A DNA stretch of 42,227 nucleotides from Coraliomargarita sp965656715 (GCA_965656715.1 CBFHLR010000027.1:1-42227), one strand, 5' to 3'; positions 24,033 through 33,313 are shown, counted from the stretch's first letter. Program-made: numbers and translations. The notes: a model not told the origin generated them from the sequence alone.

Positions 24033-25721
24033 TTACTTGGCGACCATTTCCTCTCGAGCAGTCTCGTAGGCTTGCATCGCGCACTTAGAGCAGGCATCGC
24101 GCACATCGGCGAAGAAGTCGTTCCCCTTATCATCGACAAGGATGTAAGCTGGGAAATCCTCTACTTCGATCTTCCAGATCGCTTCCATGCCAAGTTCTGG
24201 ATACTCCAGCACCTCAACGTTCTTAATGTTGTGCTCCGCAAGCAAGGCTGCTGGACCACCAATTGAGCCGAGATAGAAGCCGCCGAATTCTTTACACGCA
24301 TCGGTTACCTGCTGCGAGCGATTACCCTTCGCAAGCATGATCATCGACCCACCCTCAGCTTGGAATGGCTGCACATAGGAATCCATACGGCCTGCAGTCG
24401 TTGGACCAAACGAACCGGACGGCTTACCTGCGGGGGTCTTTGCAGGGCCTGCATAATAAACCGGGTGGTTTTTCAAATACTCGGGCATGCCTTCGCCTTG
24501 GTCTAAACGCTCCTTGATTTTGGCGTGCGCAATATCGCGCGCCACAACAATCGTGCCAGTCAATGACAGCGGCGTTGCCACAGGGTATTGCGTCAACTCA
24601 GCAAGGACGTCGACCATTGGGCGGTTCAAATCGATCTTTACCGCTTCCTTAGGCTTGGAGATCTCCGCGCTGTCCGGAATGAAGCGACCTGGGTTCTCTT
24701 CGAGCTGCTCCAACCATACACCGTCTCTATCGATGCGTGCCCGTGCATTGCGGTCTGCAGAGCAAGAAACACCAATCCCCACTGGGCAGGATGCTCCATG
24801 GCGTGGCAAGCGAACCACACGAATATCCAGAGCAAAATACTTACCGCCAAACTGAGCACCATAGCCCATCTTACGGGTGTAGTTGAGTAACTTCTCTTCA
24901 AGCTCAGTATCACGGAAAGCCTGACCGTGTTCATTCCCCTCGGTGGGCAACTCGTCGTAATACTTGGTCGAAGCCAGCTTCACGGTCTTCATCGTGGTCT
25001 CGGCAGAGGTGCCGCCAATCACGATTGCAATGTGATATGGAGGGCAAGCCGAAGTGCCAAGTGTGCCCATTTTTTCGATACAGAACTTCTCGAGATTCGC
25101 GGGGTTCAGCAGCGCCTTGGTCTCTTGGAAGAGGAAAGTCTTATTCGCAGAGCCCCCTCCCTTCGCAACAAACAGGAAGTCGTAAGAATCACTGTCAGTA
25201 GCTAGAATATCGATCTGCGCTGGAAGATTGCAGCCAGTGTTTTTCTCCTCATACATGGAGAGTGGCACTGTTTGCGAGTAGCGCAGGTTCTCCTGCGTGT
25301 AAGTGTTATAGACGCCTTGGGATAGAGATGACTCATCACCGCCGCCGGTCCATACCCGTTGGCCTTTTTTGCCGAGGATAATCGCCGTGCCAGTATCTTG
25401 ACAGAATGGCAGCACGCCATGGGCAGCAACTTCCGCGTTGCGCAACATCGTCAGCGCGATGGTGCGATCGTTCTCGGTAGCTTCCGGGTCATCCAGGATT
25501 GCAGCCACCTTTTCTATATGCTCTGTGCGTAACTTGAAGGAAATCTCCTTCATCGCAGTCTGCGCGAGATACGTCAGCGCCTTCGGGTCGACCTTCAACA
25601 CGGGTTCGCCTTGAAACTCGACCGTCTCAACGAATTCGTCCGTCAGCAGGCGGTAGTTGGTCTGATCTTTGCCGACCGGAAATTGCTTCTGATAGTGAAA
25701 AGGAGGCGGTGCTTTAGCCAT
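24033..25721 (-). CDS. Fumarate hydratase class I (iron-sulfur, single chain)
   Basis: This enzyme interconverts fumarate and malate in the citric acid cycle using an oxygen-labile [4Fe-4S] cluster. The 562-residue chain is of FumA/FumB length, with alpha and beta parts fused. Cluster cysteines are seen in VLPFCQDTGTA (Cys107), in GTSACPPYHIA and in GVSCSADRNARARI. The C-terminal beta part includes RDIAHAKIKERLDQGEGMPE, the GPTTAGRMDSYV motif and MIMLAKGNRSQQV. The next upstream gene on the same strand encodes an ErpA-type iron-sulfur carrier, a sensible neighbour for a cluster enzyme. Confidence 0.96.
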   Translation of the reverse strand: MAKAPPPFHYQKQFPVGKDQTNYRLLTDEFVETVEFQGEPVLKVDPKALTYLAQTAMKEISFKLRTEHIEKVAAILDDPEATENDRTIALTMLRNAEVAAHGVLPFCQDTGTAIILGKKGQRVWTGGGDESSLSQGVYNTYTQENLRYSQTVPLSMYEEKNTGCNLPAQIDILATDSDSYDFLFVAKGGGSANKTFLFQETKALLNPANLEKFCIEKMGTLGTSACPPYHIAIVIGGTSAETTMKTVKLASTKYYDELPTEGNEHGQAFRDTELEEKLLNYTRKMGYGAQFGGKYFALDIRVVRLPRHGASCPVGIGVSCSADRNARARIDRDGVWLEQLEENPGRFIPDSAEISKPKEAVKIDLNRPMVDVLAELTQYPVATPLSLTGTIVVARDIAHAKIKERLDQGEGMPEYLKNHPVYYAGPAKTPAGKPSGSFGPTTAGRMDSYVQPFQAEGGSMIMLAKGNRSQQVTDACKEFGGFYLGSIGGPAALLAEHNIKNVEVLEYPELGMEAIWKIEVEDFPAYILVDDKGNDFFADVRDACSKCAMQAYETAREEMVAK

Positions 25722-25751
25722 GATGTGTTCAATTTAGGTGTGAAGATGCAC

Positions 25752-25799
25752 AATTAGCAGGGCTGCTATAGAATTCAACAAGCAAAAGCCCCGCTAATT
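25752..25799. repeat. Inverted repeat between the iron-sulfur carrier and fumarase genes
   Basis: Arms of 13 bases (25752-25764 and 25787-25799) are inverted copies with one mismatch and enclose 22 bases. They lie in the 102-base gap between two minus-strand genes. A thymine run precedes the hairpin in the direction of transcription and does not follow it, so it is not a standard terminator; it could be a 5' leader structure of the fumarase message or an operator. Confidence 0.45.
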
Positions 25800-25823
25800 A
25801 AAAAATGCGCTAGGACCGAACGG

Positions 25824-26141
25824 TTAATTGAACGAGCGACCGCAACCACAGGTGCTGGTCGCGTTTGGATTCTTGATTTCAAAGCCTTTACCAGAGAGAC
25901 CGTCGTCAAAATCCACCACGCTACCGTCCAAATAGTCCAGACTGGTCGCATCGACCAGAAACGGCACGCCATTGTGCTCCAATTCTGAATCGCCGTCTTT
26001 CACCTCATCGAAAGACATGCCATACTCGAAGCCCGAGCAACCGCCTGGCTCGACAAAAATTCGCAGTTTTTGGCCCGCCTCAGCCTTGTCTGCTTGCATT
26101 TTCATAATTTGCGCCACTGCGCTATCAGTCAATGTGATCAT
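25824..26141 (-). CDS. A-type iron-sulfur cluster carrier (ErpA/IscA-like)
   Basis: A 105-residue carrier that delivers iron-sulfur clusters to apoproteins. The three conserved cysteines are present: Cys35 in EPGGCSGFEYGM and Cys98 and Cys100 in STCGCGRSF. The sequence is complete and of typical length. I start at the ATG at 26141 (MITLTDSAVAQI); the open frame to 26153 adds four residues. Because sub-types ErpA, IscA and SufA differ little, I leave the symbol blank. It lies upstream of the [4Fe-4S] fumarase on the same strand and is divergent from the kinase gene. Confidence 0.92.
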   Translation of the reverse strand: MITLTDSAVAQIMKMQADKAEAGQKLRIFVEPGGCSGFEYGMSFDEVKDGDSELEHNGVPFLVDATSLDYLDGSVVDFDDGLSGKGFEIKNPNATSTCGCGRSFN

Positions 26142-26266
26142 GCCTACAAGCAAAGCTCAAAGCAGTGCTCTGTCAATCAGCAGTCCAATCTGATTCACAG
26201 ATGCAGAAGCATTTTTCATGCACATTATGGCGCAATCTGCTTGCGCATGCATTTTTCTGACCTTCA

Positions 26267-27268
26267 ATGCAGTCCATGACACAACTCAAGCACATCTTCG
26301 GCGAGCTCCATTGCGAGATCACACGCACCATCGCAGAAGGCGGAATGGGCGTCGTTTACGAGGCGCAACAACACGGCAGTGGTCAATTCCGTAAACGGAT
26401 CGCCGTTAAGCTCATTCGCGAGGAATACTCCAAGATCGAGGAGTTTCGCAATAACTTCATCGGCGAAGCCAAGCTAGTGGCCGACTTAATCCATACTAAC
26501 ATCGTTCAGACCTACCACTTGGGCGAAATCGGCGGTCAATACTACATGACCATGGAATACGTCGATGGCATCAACCTCGAGGAGTTCATCCAGCGTCACA
26601 AAGACACTGAGCAACAAATCCCCGTCGACCTCGGAGCCTTTATTGTTTCCCGCGTCTGTCGGGGCCTCGCATACGCGCACCAAAAAAACGACCGAGACGG
26701 CCGGCCACTTGTGATCGTCCACCGCGACGTCAACCCGCGCAACATCATGCTGGCCCGTGAGGGCGACGTGAAGCTCACCGACTTCGGCATCGCGAAGGCT
26801 TTTGACCTGATGTATAACAAGGAAGGCGAAGTGATCGCGGGGAAAGATGAATACCTTTCCCCCGAACAAGCGCGCCGCGAAGTCACTGATGGCCGTGCCG
26901 ATCTCTTCAGCTGCGCGATCGTGCTTTCTGAACTTCTCCTCAGCGACAACATCTTTGAAGCCAACACAGGCGAAAAGACTCGCGAGAACATCCTCAACAT
27001 GAAGATCCCGGACTTTACCGAGTTACGCCCCGAGATCGACTCACGCTTAGACCTAATCCTGCAACAGGGCTTCCAGCGCGAGCGAGGCAAGCGCTACCAA
27101 AGCGCAGGCCACATGCTCACGGCACTTGAACAATTTCTCTACGGCGACGGCTACGGCCCAACCAATGAGAAACTCGCCCTTTACATGGCCGACCTTTTCA
27201 GTCCCGACGGAGCGAAGGCCTCCGCGCGCTGGGAGACTAACCAAACACCCGGCCTCAACGACGAATAG
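26267..27268 (+). CDS. Soluble eukaryote-type Ser/Thr protein kinase
   Basis: A 333-residue Hanks-type protein kinase with no signal peptide or transmembrane segment. The glycine loop AEGGMGVVY is at 23-31, the ATP lysine at 48 in IAVKLI, the C-helix glutamate near 67, the catalytic loop HRDVNPRN at 152-159 and DFG at 172-174; all key residues are kept. The region after the kinase core is short and has no sensor domain. The ATG three codons later is an alternative start. It is 45 bases upstream of rpoN on the same strand, so a link to sigma-54 regulation or co-expression with it is possible but untested. Confidence 0.93.
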   Translation: MQSMTQLKHIFGELHCEITRTIAEGGMGVVYEAQQHGSGQFRKRIAVKLIREEYSKIEEFRNNFIGEAKLVADLIHTNIVQTYHLGEIGGQYYMTMEYVDGINLEEFIQRHKDTEQQIPVDLGAFIVSRVCRGLAYAHQKNDRDGRPLVIVHRDVNPRNIMLAREGDVKLTDFGIAKAFDLMYNKEGEVIAGKDEYLSPEQARREVTDGRADLFSCAIVLSELLLSDNIFEANTGEKTRENILNMKIPDFTELRPEIDSRLDLILQQGFQRERGKRYQSAGHMLTALEQFLYGDGYGPTNEKLALYMADLFSPDGAKASARWETNQTPGLNDE

Positions 27269-27292
27269 ACGTTTTCACTGATATGCTTCACA

Positions 27293-27307
27293 CCGCGCCC
27301 GGCGCGG
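27293..27307 (+). promoter_or_regulatory. GC-rich hairpin directly before the rpoN start
   Basis: CCGCGCCCGGCGCGG is a perfect inverted repeat (six paired bases, loop of three) ending seven bases before the rpoN ATG. It occupies the place where a ribosome-binding site would lie, and no purine-rich site is seen elsewhere. It may limit translation of rpoN. Confidence 0.45.
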
Positions 27308-27313
27308 CCTACT

Positions 27314-28762
27314 ATGTGCGCACAAGAATTCCAACAATCACAGCGGCAAACACAGACACTCACACTTGCGCCGCAACTACGCAACTCGCTGAAAATCCTT
27401 CAAGCGCCGGCCGTCGAGCTGCGCACGTCCATACTCGAAGAACTCCAAGCCAACCCATTACTTGAGGAGTTACCTTTTGATAGTATTAGTGTCGAAGAGA
27501 CACTCCAGGCACCCGATGAAAGCGAGCACGAAAGCACTGCCGAACTAGACTTCAATGAGGATGACTACAGCGTTCTTGATCGCATGAACGAGGACATGCG
27601 TGAACAATATGCGCAGGAGAACACAGGGCAAAGTTATACAAGTGAAGATCAGGAGCGTCGTGATCACTTCATCAACTCGCTGACTACCGAGAAGTCACTA
27701 CAGCAACACCTCATCGAGCAAGCCGAACTCAGTGACTGCACGGATAGTGAGCGAGAAGCCCTACTCTATTTAATCGGCAGTCTTGACGATCACGGCTTCC
27801 TAACAGAGACCATTTCCAACATCTCACTTACCGCTCGCATCCCCTATGGTAGCGCACAAAAGGCGGCGAAAATCCTAAAAACCTTCGACCCTCCCGGCAT
27901 CGGCGCAAGCGACATGCAAGACTGTCTCGCTACGCAACTCGAGCTGAAGGGGCGCGGCAACTCAATTGCAACCCGGATCTTGCGCGAGCACTTTCAGCTG
28001 TTGGTCCGACGCCGTATCCCTGAGTTGAGTCGCAAGATCGGCGCCACCACCGATGACATACAAGATGCCATTGCTGAAATTGGCGGATTGGATCCTGCTC
28101 CGGGAAAGCGCTTCAGCGCTGATACCAACACTGTGGTGAATCCCGATGTCAGCGTTTTCAAAGACGAATACGACCTCTGGCAAGTCGTGCTCAATAACGA
28201 CTACATCCCGCGTTTACGCATCAGCAGCGTCTATAAGGAGATGCTTGCCAAGGGCACCCTAAGCCAAAAGGAAAAAGATTTCATGCTGGAACGCATGCGC
28301 TCTGGCAAATTCCTAATTAGTTCAATCGAGCAGCGCCAGCAAACGATCGAGCGGATTACCCGCGAGCTACTCAAATATCAGGGGGACTTTTTCGAAGAGG
28401 GTGTCGCTAAGCTTAGGCCGCTCACGATGAACGCGATCGCGCAGAATGTTGGCGTCCACGAGACCACCGTTAGTCGCGCCATCGCCAATAAATACATCCG
28501 CACTCCGCACGGCGTTTTTCCGTTTAAATATTTCTTCAATACCGGCTACACCTCCGGCAGTGGCGAAACAATGGCCAACAAGACTGTCAAGGACATGATT
28601 AACCACATTATCGAAGATGAAAACCCGGCTAAGCCGCTCAGTGATCAAGGCATTGCCAATCTTCTTAAGGAGAAGGATATCAAGATCGCGCGTCGCACCG
28701 TCGCCAAATATCGCGAAGAACTCGGCATTCTGCCGACGAACCTACGACGCAAATACGAATAA
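27314..28762 (+). CDS. rpoN: RNA polymerase sigma-54 factor
   Basis: RpoN directs polymerase to -24/-12 promoters that need enhancer-binding activators. The 482-residue protein has all three regions: an N-terminal Gln/Leu-rich activator-interaction domain (QRQTQTLTLAPQLRNSLKIL), an acidic linker (about 70-100), a core-binding domain, and a C-terminal DNA-binding domain with MNAIAQNVGVHETTVSRAIA and the diagnostic RpoN box ARRTVAKYRE at 459-468. It is followed by a convergent AraC-type gene after 47 bases with no hairpin. No enhancer-binding protein is in the window. Confidence 0.98.
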   Translation: MCAQEFQQSQRQTQTLTLAPQLRNSLKILQAPAVELRTSILEELQANPLLEELPFDSISVEETLQAPDESEHESTAELDFNEDDYSVLDRMNEDMREQYAQENTGQSYTSEDQERRDHFINSLTTEKSLQQHLIEQAELSDCTDSEREALLYLIGSLDDHGFLTETISNISLTARIPYGSAQKAAKILKTFDPPGIGASDMQDCLATQLELKGRGNSIATRILREHFQLLVRRRIPELSRKIGATTDDIQDAIAEIGGLDPAPGKRFSADTNTVVNPDVSVFKDEYDLWQVVLNNDYIPRLRISSVYKEMLAKGTLSQKEKDFMLERMRSGKFLISSIEQRQQTIERITRELLKYQGDFFEEGVAKLRPLTMNAIAQNVGVHETTVSRAIANKYIRTPHGVFPFKYFFNTGYTSGSGETMANKTVKDMINHIIEDENPAKPLSDQGIANLLKEKDIKIARRTVAKYREELGILPTNLRRKYE

Positions 28763-28809
28763 TACGGCAATCATTGAATGGCGTGTTCCCTATTGCTCTT
28801 CCGACTGAT

Positions 28810-29673
28810 TTAGCGTGACGCCTTAGCTTGCACGAAGCTTGGTGGGCAGCCCATCACCTTCTTGAAGATACGTGAAAAATGCAGCGGGTCCTCATAGCCC
28901 AGTTCTTGAGCAACCGCGCGAACTTGTAAGTTGTCATCCCGTAGTAATAGCCATGCGGCACTCATCTTGCGGTGCAGCAGGACCTGATAGGGTGAAGAGC
29001 CGTGGTATTTTTTAAACACACGGCACAGATACTCTCCACTGTAGCCTGACTGCTGAGCTAAGTCGCCAAGCGTTTGTAACTGACGATAATTGCGCTGCAG
29101 GAGGGTCATGGCCAGGTCATATGCATGCCTCGACCCTGAGCGCTCGCTGCCAGCTGGAGCTTGATAACGCTGCATCAATCCTAGGGCGACAGACTGTAGC
29201 CCTCCAACGACTTGTCCGGTTTGTGCGTCGAGTTGATCGCCTTCCGCAATTATTTGGTCAAAAATTGTAATCAACGAGGCGACTTCTTTGAGCTGAACCA
29301 CTTCCCCCGGACGCAGGCCAATGGCTAGCCATTCCTCTGGGCAGCTCACCCGATTGGAGGCGAGGAAATACTTATGGAATGGACGTTCGGCCTCATTTCG
29401 GAAACCAATTCGAACACCACGCCCATAAACGAAGGCCGATCCATGGCGAAGCTCTTCAATTCGTTTACCTCGTCTGAATTGACCATGCCCCCCTGCAACG
29501 ATTTCCAGCATCCAGATTGGAAAGTCAGTGCGTTTAATACTGTAGTCGGGCATGCACTCCTCATAGCCAGCCATGAAAACACCACCTCGCAATTCAGGGA
29601 GCGCAGAAAAATCCGCGTAACGCCCCTGCCGTATGTTAGGAGAAAGCTCTACCTGAGTTGACTGTAATGACAT
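28810..29673 (-). CDS. AraC-type transcriptional regulator, probably of fucose genes
   Basis: A 287-residue regulator. The N-terminal part looks like a cupin sugar-binding domain (LEIVAGGHGQFRRGKRIEEL, then GSAFVYGRGVRI). The C-terminal part has two helix-turn-helix units typical of AraC/XylS: YRQLQTLGDLAQQSGYSGEY, LCRVFKKYHGSSPYQVLLHR, and AVAQELGYEDPLHFSRIFKK. It is divergent from fucP-fucI with 143 bases between starts, so it most likely activates that operon in response to fucose or an intermediate. Whether it also acts on the palindromic sites in the sulfatase region is unknown. Confidence 0.9.
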   Translation of the reverse strand: MSLQSTQVELSPNIRQGRYADFSALPELRGGVFMAGYEECMPDYSIKRTDFPIWMLEIVAGGHGQFRRGKRIEELRHGSAFVYGRGVRIGFRNEAERPFHKYFLASNRVSCPEEWLAIGLRPGEVVQLKEVASLITIFDQIIAEGDQLDAQTGQVVGGLQSVALGLMQRYQAPAGSERSGSRHAYDLAMTLLQRNYRQLQTLGDLAQQSGYSGEYLCRVFKKYHGSSPYQVLLHRKMSAAWLLLRDDNLQVRAVAQELGYEDPLHFSRIFKKVMGCPPSFVQAKASR

Positions 29674-29816
29674 AAGTAATGCTAAATTAGATCAATTATA
29701 TCCATATGTAGTCAGTAATTGCCCTAGCCAACAAGTCGAAATTCAGGCATATTCCACCTTCACTCTATAAATTAGCCGTGCGGTCCCCAATAGCCGCATT
29801 AACGATAATAATAAGT
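29674..29816. promoter_or_regulatory. Divergent promoter region between the AraC-type regulator and fucP
   Basis: This A/T-rich 143-base spacer must hold the promoters of both genes. A TATAAA sequence at 29766-29771 would suit a fucP -10 box about 45 bases before the ATG, but no good -35 is visible in front of it, which is usual for an activator-dependent promoter. No clear direct or inverted repeat operator could be identified by eye. Confidence 0.4.
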
Positions 29817-31175
29817 ATGTCAAAAGACACCAAACCAGCCATTGTCCCGAAGGACATTCTATTTCCTTTCATTCTACTAGCGACCTGTTTCGCAATGTGG
29901 GGTCTATCAAACAACATGACCGACCCACTGGTGAAAGCCTTCCTCAAGATTTTCCCAGAACTCAGCACTGCCCAAACGGCACTGATTCAAAACGCGTTCT
30001 ATGGGGCTTACTTTGTTTTAGCCATCCCTGGTGCGGTGATAGCTCGTGTCTTCGGCTACAAGAAGGGGGTGCTCGCTGGCTTGGGTGTCTACATTCTCGG
30101 CGGCCTCTTATTCTACCCTGCCAGCTTGATGCTATCATTCAGCCCCTTCCTGTTGGCCTTCTTCGTGCTTGCGGGTGGCCTCTCGATCCTCGAGACGAAT
30201 GCGAACCCCTACATCATTTCCATGGGCCCCGAGGAAACCGCGACTCGTCGTCTCAACCTCGCACAATCCTTCAACCCAGTCGGCTCCCTGATTGGCTTGT
30301 TTCTCTGTAAGTTCGCAATCCTGACAAAACTGGAAGTCGTCAATTCCCGCATTACCGAAGACATGCCGGCGGACGAGGTCACTGCCATTCAGGTTGAGCA
30401 GCTCAATATTGTGATGACTCCTTACTTCATCGCGGCACTCGTCCTGATCGTGCTCTGGATGCTCATCGCAACCAACAAGAACATGCCTGAAATCAAGGAG
30501 CATGATCACAAGGCACACGTGGGCGATACCATAAAGTTCCTGCTTTCCAAGCCGAACTACATTTTCGCTGTGGTGGCACAGTTCTTCTACGTAGGTGCGC
30601 AAATCGCGGTTTGGACTTACACCTTCCACTACATTACCGGACAGCTCGGGATCGAGGACAGTCAAGCTATGAACTACCACATGATCGCGATCATCCTGTT
30701 CTCTGTATCGCGCTGGGGCTTCACTGGTCTAATGGCGATCTTCAAGCCAGCGACACTCTTAGCCTTTGCAGCGATCATGGGCGTGGTCTGCTCACTGGGC
30801 GTGATGTTCGGCGGTGGTATTGAATTCCAAGGCTACATTCCATTTGTTGGATCAGCACCATTCACACTCGGTGTTGTTTGCCTGATCGCGACCTCTATCT
30901 TCATGTCACTCATGTTCCCGACCATCTTCGGTCTGGGTTCCCGCGGTTTGGGTGAAGCCACCAAGCTCGGTGCGTCCGGTCTGATTATGGCGATTCTTGG
31001 TGGTGCGCTACTCACTCTACTTCAAGGCAAGCTAATCGACGTGTTCGGCGGCGACGAGATAATGGGAGCAGCAGCTGCGAAGTCTTACATCGTGCCCCTC
31101 ATCTGCTTTGCAGTGATCGCCGCATATGCCTTCTACGCAATGCGAAGTGACAAGGCAGAGACAGCCGAAGCTTAG
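29817..31175 (+). CDS. fucP: L-fucose:H+ symporter
   Basis: FucP is a major-facilitator-family importer that brings L-fucose across the inner membrane with a proton. The 452-residue protein shows about 12 hydrophobic segments. Family-specific elements are ATCFAMWGLSNNMTDPLVKA near the N terminus, QNAFYGAYFVLAIPGAVI, ILETNANPYIISMGPEETAT and RRLNLAQSFNPVGSL; the second half has YVGAQIAVWTYTFHYI and MSLMFPTIFGLGSRGLGEAT. I start at the ATG at 29817; the open frame to 29778 adds residues before the expected N terminus. fucI follows after 25 bases. Confidence 0.95.
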   Translation: MSKDTKPAIVPKDILFPFILLATCFAMWGLSNNMTDPLVKAFLKIFPELSTAQTALIQNAFYGAYFVLAIPGAVIARVFGYKKGVLAGLGVYILGGLLFYPASLMLSFSPFLLAFFVLAGGLSILETNANPYIISMGPEETATRRLNLAQSFNPVGSLIGLFLCKFAILTKLEVVNSRITEDMPADEVTAIQVEQLNIVMTPYFIAALVLIVLWMLIATNKNMPEIKEHDHKAHVGDTIKFLLSKPNYIFAVVAQFFYVGAQIAVWTYTFHYITGQLGIEDSQAMNYHMIAIILFSVSRWGFTGLMAIFKPATLLAFAAIMGVVCSLGVMFGGGIEFQGYIPFVGSAPFTLGVVCLIATSIFMSLMFPTIFGLGSRGLGEATKLGASGLIMAILGGALLTLLQGKLIDVFGGDEIMGAAAAKSYIVPLICFAVIAAYAFYAMRSDKAETAEA

Positions 31176-31200
31176 GTATCTTTCCATAACCAGTCTTATT

Positions 31201-32985
31201 ATGAGCAAACATCCATTCCCATTCCCAAAAATCGGCATTCGTCCGACTATTGATGGCCGTCTCGGCGGCGTGCGTGAGTCTCTTGAAGAGATCACCATGA
31301 ACATGGCTAAGCGCGTTGCTGCCCTTTACAGCAGCGAGCTGAAGAACCTCGATGGCAGCCCGGTCGAGTGTGTGATCGCCGACAGCAACATCGGTGGCGT
31401 GCGTGAAGCAGCAGCTTGTGAAGAGAAGTTCCAACGCGAAGGCGTCGGCCTAACACTGACTGTTACTCCGTGCTGGTGCTATGGTTCGGAAACAATGGAT
31501 ATGGATCCACACCGTCCGAAAGCGGTGTGGGGCTTCAACGGCACAGAGCGTCCGGGTGCGGTTTACCTCGCGGCCGTGCTTGCAGGTCACACCCAAAAAG
31601 GCATCCCTGCCTTCGGTATTTACGGTAAGGACGTGCAAGACGCAGGCGACGAAACCATGCCCGAAGACGTCATGGAGAAGTTACTCAACTTCGCTCGCGC
31701 GGGTGTGGCAGTCGCTTACATGCGCGGTAAGGCATACCTTTCAATGGGTGGCACCTCCATGGGCATCGCAGGTTCTGTTGTGGATCCTTCCATGTGGGAG
31801 CAATACCTCGGCATGCGTGTTGAAGCCATCGACATGACTGAGTTTGCCGGCCGCATGAGCAAGGGCACCTTTGACCAAGCTGAGTTCGAAAAGGCGCTCG
31901 CATGGGTGAAGGACAATTGCCCTGAAGGCGACGACTACAACAGCGACGACACCAAGCGCAGCCGTGAGCAAATCGACGGCGAGTGGGAAGACTCCGTCAA
32001 GATGGCACTCATCGCTCGCGACCTTATGGTTGGCAATGAGAAGCTCGCAGACGCTGGCTACGGCGAACAAGCTCAAGGCCACTACGCGATTGCTGCCGGT
32101 TTCCAAGGTCAACGCCAATGGACTGACCACTTCCCGAATGGTGACTTCATGGAAGCCATCCTAAACACCTCCTTCGACTGGAACGGCAAGCGCCCACCTT
32201 ACATCGTCGCGACTGAGAACGACGCACTCAACGGTGCTGGCATGCTCTTCGGTCAACTGCTGACCAACAGCGCACAGATCTTTGCCGACCTCCGCACTTA
32301 CTGGAGCCCGGACGCAGTGGCTCGTGTGGCCGGTGGTCACAAACTCGATGGTGTTGCTGAAGACGGCCTCCTCCACTTGATCAACTCTGGCCCCGCGGCA
32401 CTCGACGGCACCGGCGACCAAACCGACGCCGATGGCAACCCGACGATGAAGCCCTTCTGGGAAATCAGCGACGCGGAAGCCGAAGCCAGCCTTAAGAACA
32501 CCACTTGGCACCCATCCATCACGGAATACTTCCCTGGTGGCGGCTTGAGCACACGTTACCGCACCAAGGGCGGCATGAAGGCAACCATGATCCGTCTCAA
32601 TCTCGCGGGTGAGCTTGGCCCATGCCTTCAAATCGCAGAAGGCTGGACAGTTGACCTTCCAGAAGACGTGCACGATGCACTCGACCAACGCACCAACCCG
32701 ACCTGGCCGACCACATGGTTTGCGCCACGTCTGAATGGTGAAGGTGCCTTCCGTTCCACCTATGAGGTAATGAACAACTGGGGCGCGAACCACTGTGTGA
32801 TGACTGCGGGTCACGTTGGCCACCTCTACATCACTTTGGCATCCATGCTCCGCATCCCGGTTTACATGCACAACGTCGAAGAAGAGCGCGTCTTCCGCCC
32901 AAGCGCATGGCGTGCATTCGGCACAGCCGACCTCGAAGGTGCGGACTTCCGTGCCTGCGACGCATACGGCCCGCTTTACAAGTAG
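31201..32985 (+). CDS. fucI: L-fucose isomerase
   Basis: FucI converts L-fucose to L-fuculose (some members also accept D-arabinose) using a bound divalent metal. The product is 594 residues, typical of the family, starting at the ATG at 31201 (MSKHPFPFPKIGIRPTIDGR). Typical features include VRESLEEITMNMAKRVA, NFARAGVAVAYMRGKAYLSMGG in two adjoining blocks, the TENDALNGAGM segment with metal-binding Glu, and the GANHCVMTAGHVGHL segment with the conserved histidine. It ends just before a long hairpin. Fuculokinase and fuculose-1-phosphate aldolase are not in the window, so the pathway is completed elsewhere. Confidence 0.97.
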   Translation: MSKHPFPFPKIGIRPTIDGRLGGVRESLEEITMNMAKRVAALYSSELKNLDGSPVECVIADSNIGGVREAAACEEKFQREGVGLTLTVTPCWCYGSETMDMDPHRPKAVWGFNGTERPGAVYLAAVLAGHTQKGIPAFGIYGKDVQDAGDETMPEDVMEKLLNFARAGVAVAYMRGKAYLSMGGTSMGIAGSVVDPSMWEQYLGMRVEAIDMTEFAGRMSKGTFDQAEFEKALAWVKDNCPEGDDYNSDDTKRSREQIDGEWEDSVKMALIARDLMVGNEKLADAGYGEQAQGHYAIAAGFQGQRQWTDHFPNGDFMEAILNTSFDWNGKRPPYIVATENDALNGAGMLFGQLLTNSAQIFADLRTYWSPDAVARVAGGHKLDGVAEDGLLHLINSGPAALDGTGDQTDADGNPTMKPFWEISDAEAEASLKNTTWHPSITEYFPGGGLSTRYRTKGGMKATMIRLNLAGELGPCLQIAEGWTVDLPEDVHDALDQRTNPTWPTTWFAPRLNGEGAFRSTYEVMNNWGANHCVMTAGHVGHLYITLASMLRIPVYMHNVEEERVFRPSAWRAFGTADLEGADFRACDAYGPLYK

Positions 32986-32999
32986 GCATTTTGAATAGA

Positions 33000-33029
33000 G
33001 GTATGGACGGCTGGGCTGCCGTCCATACC
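33000..33029 (+). terminator. Long hairpin after fucI, probable terminator
   Basis: Two perfect 12-base arms (33000-33011 and 33018-33029) around a six-base loop lie 14 bases after the fucI stop. No thymine run follows, so it may terminate by another mechanism or stabilise the message 3' end. It marks the border between the fucose operon and the sulfatase region. Confidence 0.65.
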
Positions 33030-33083
33030 AACTTCCAATAAGCCAAAACTATGGCATATTAGGATCAGCCAACAATTGAGCTT

Positions 33084-33313
33084 CTAGAACAGGCCTCCTC
33101 CGCGACTCCGCCTGCCGCTTTGTGTCAGCGCATCGATATGCGACGTCTCATAGAAGGTGCTGCCATATACCGCCGTATCACGCCAGCCAAGGTCATCGGC
33201 CAAAATGAAAATCACATTGGGCGCACGCCGCTCCTGCGCGTTCGCGCTTAGGTAAGCGCAGGCCAGAACTACGCTGATCACAACGGAGATATTTTCAGAA
33301 TCAGGTTTATCAT
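33084..33313 (-). pseudogene. Sulfatase remnant (truncated and frameshifted)
   Basis: A fragment of an S1-type sulfatase start. An excellent ribosome-binding site (AAGGAGG at 33316-33322, minus strand) precedes an ATG at 33313, whose reading MINLILKISPL ends at a stop after 11 codons. One base later in phase the frame continues as VVISVVLACAYLSANAQERR, the rest of the signal peptide, then APNVIFILADDLGWRDTAVY, the sulfatase N-terminal strand with the Asp-Asp calcium ligands, and ends soon after HIDALTQSG. So there is a one-base deletion in the leader and loss of nearly all of the enzyme. It is a decayed sulfatase gene of the same family as the one at 33514 but not a copy of it. The longer open frame up to 33380 is not the original start. 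Confidence 0.82.
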
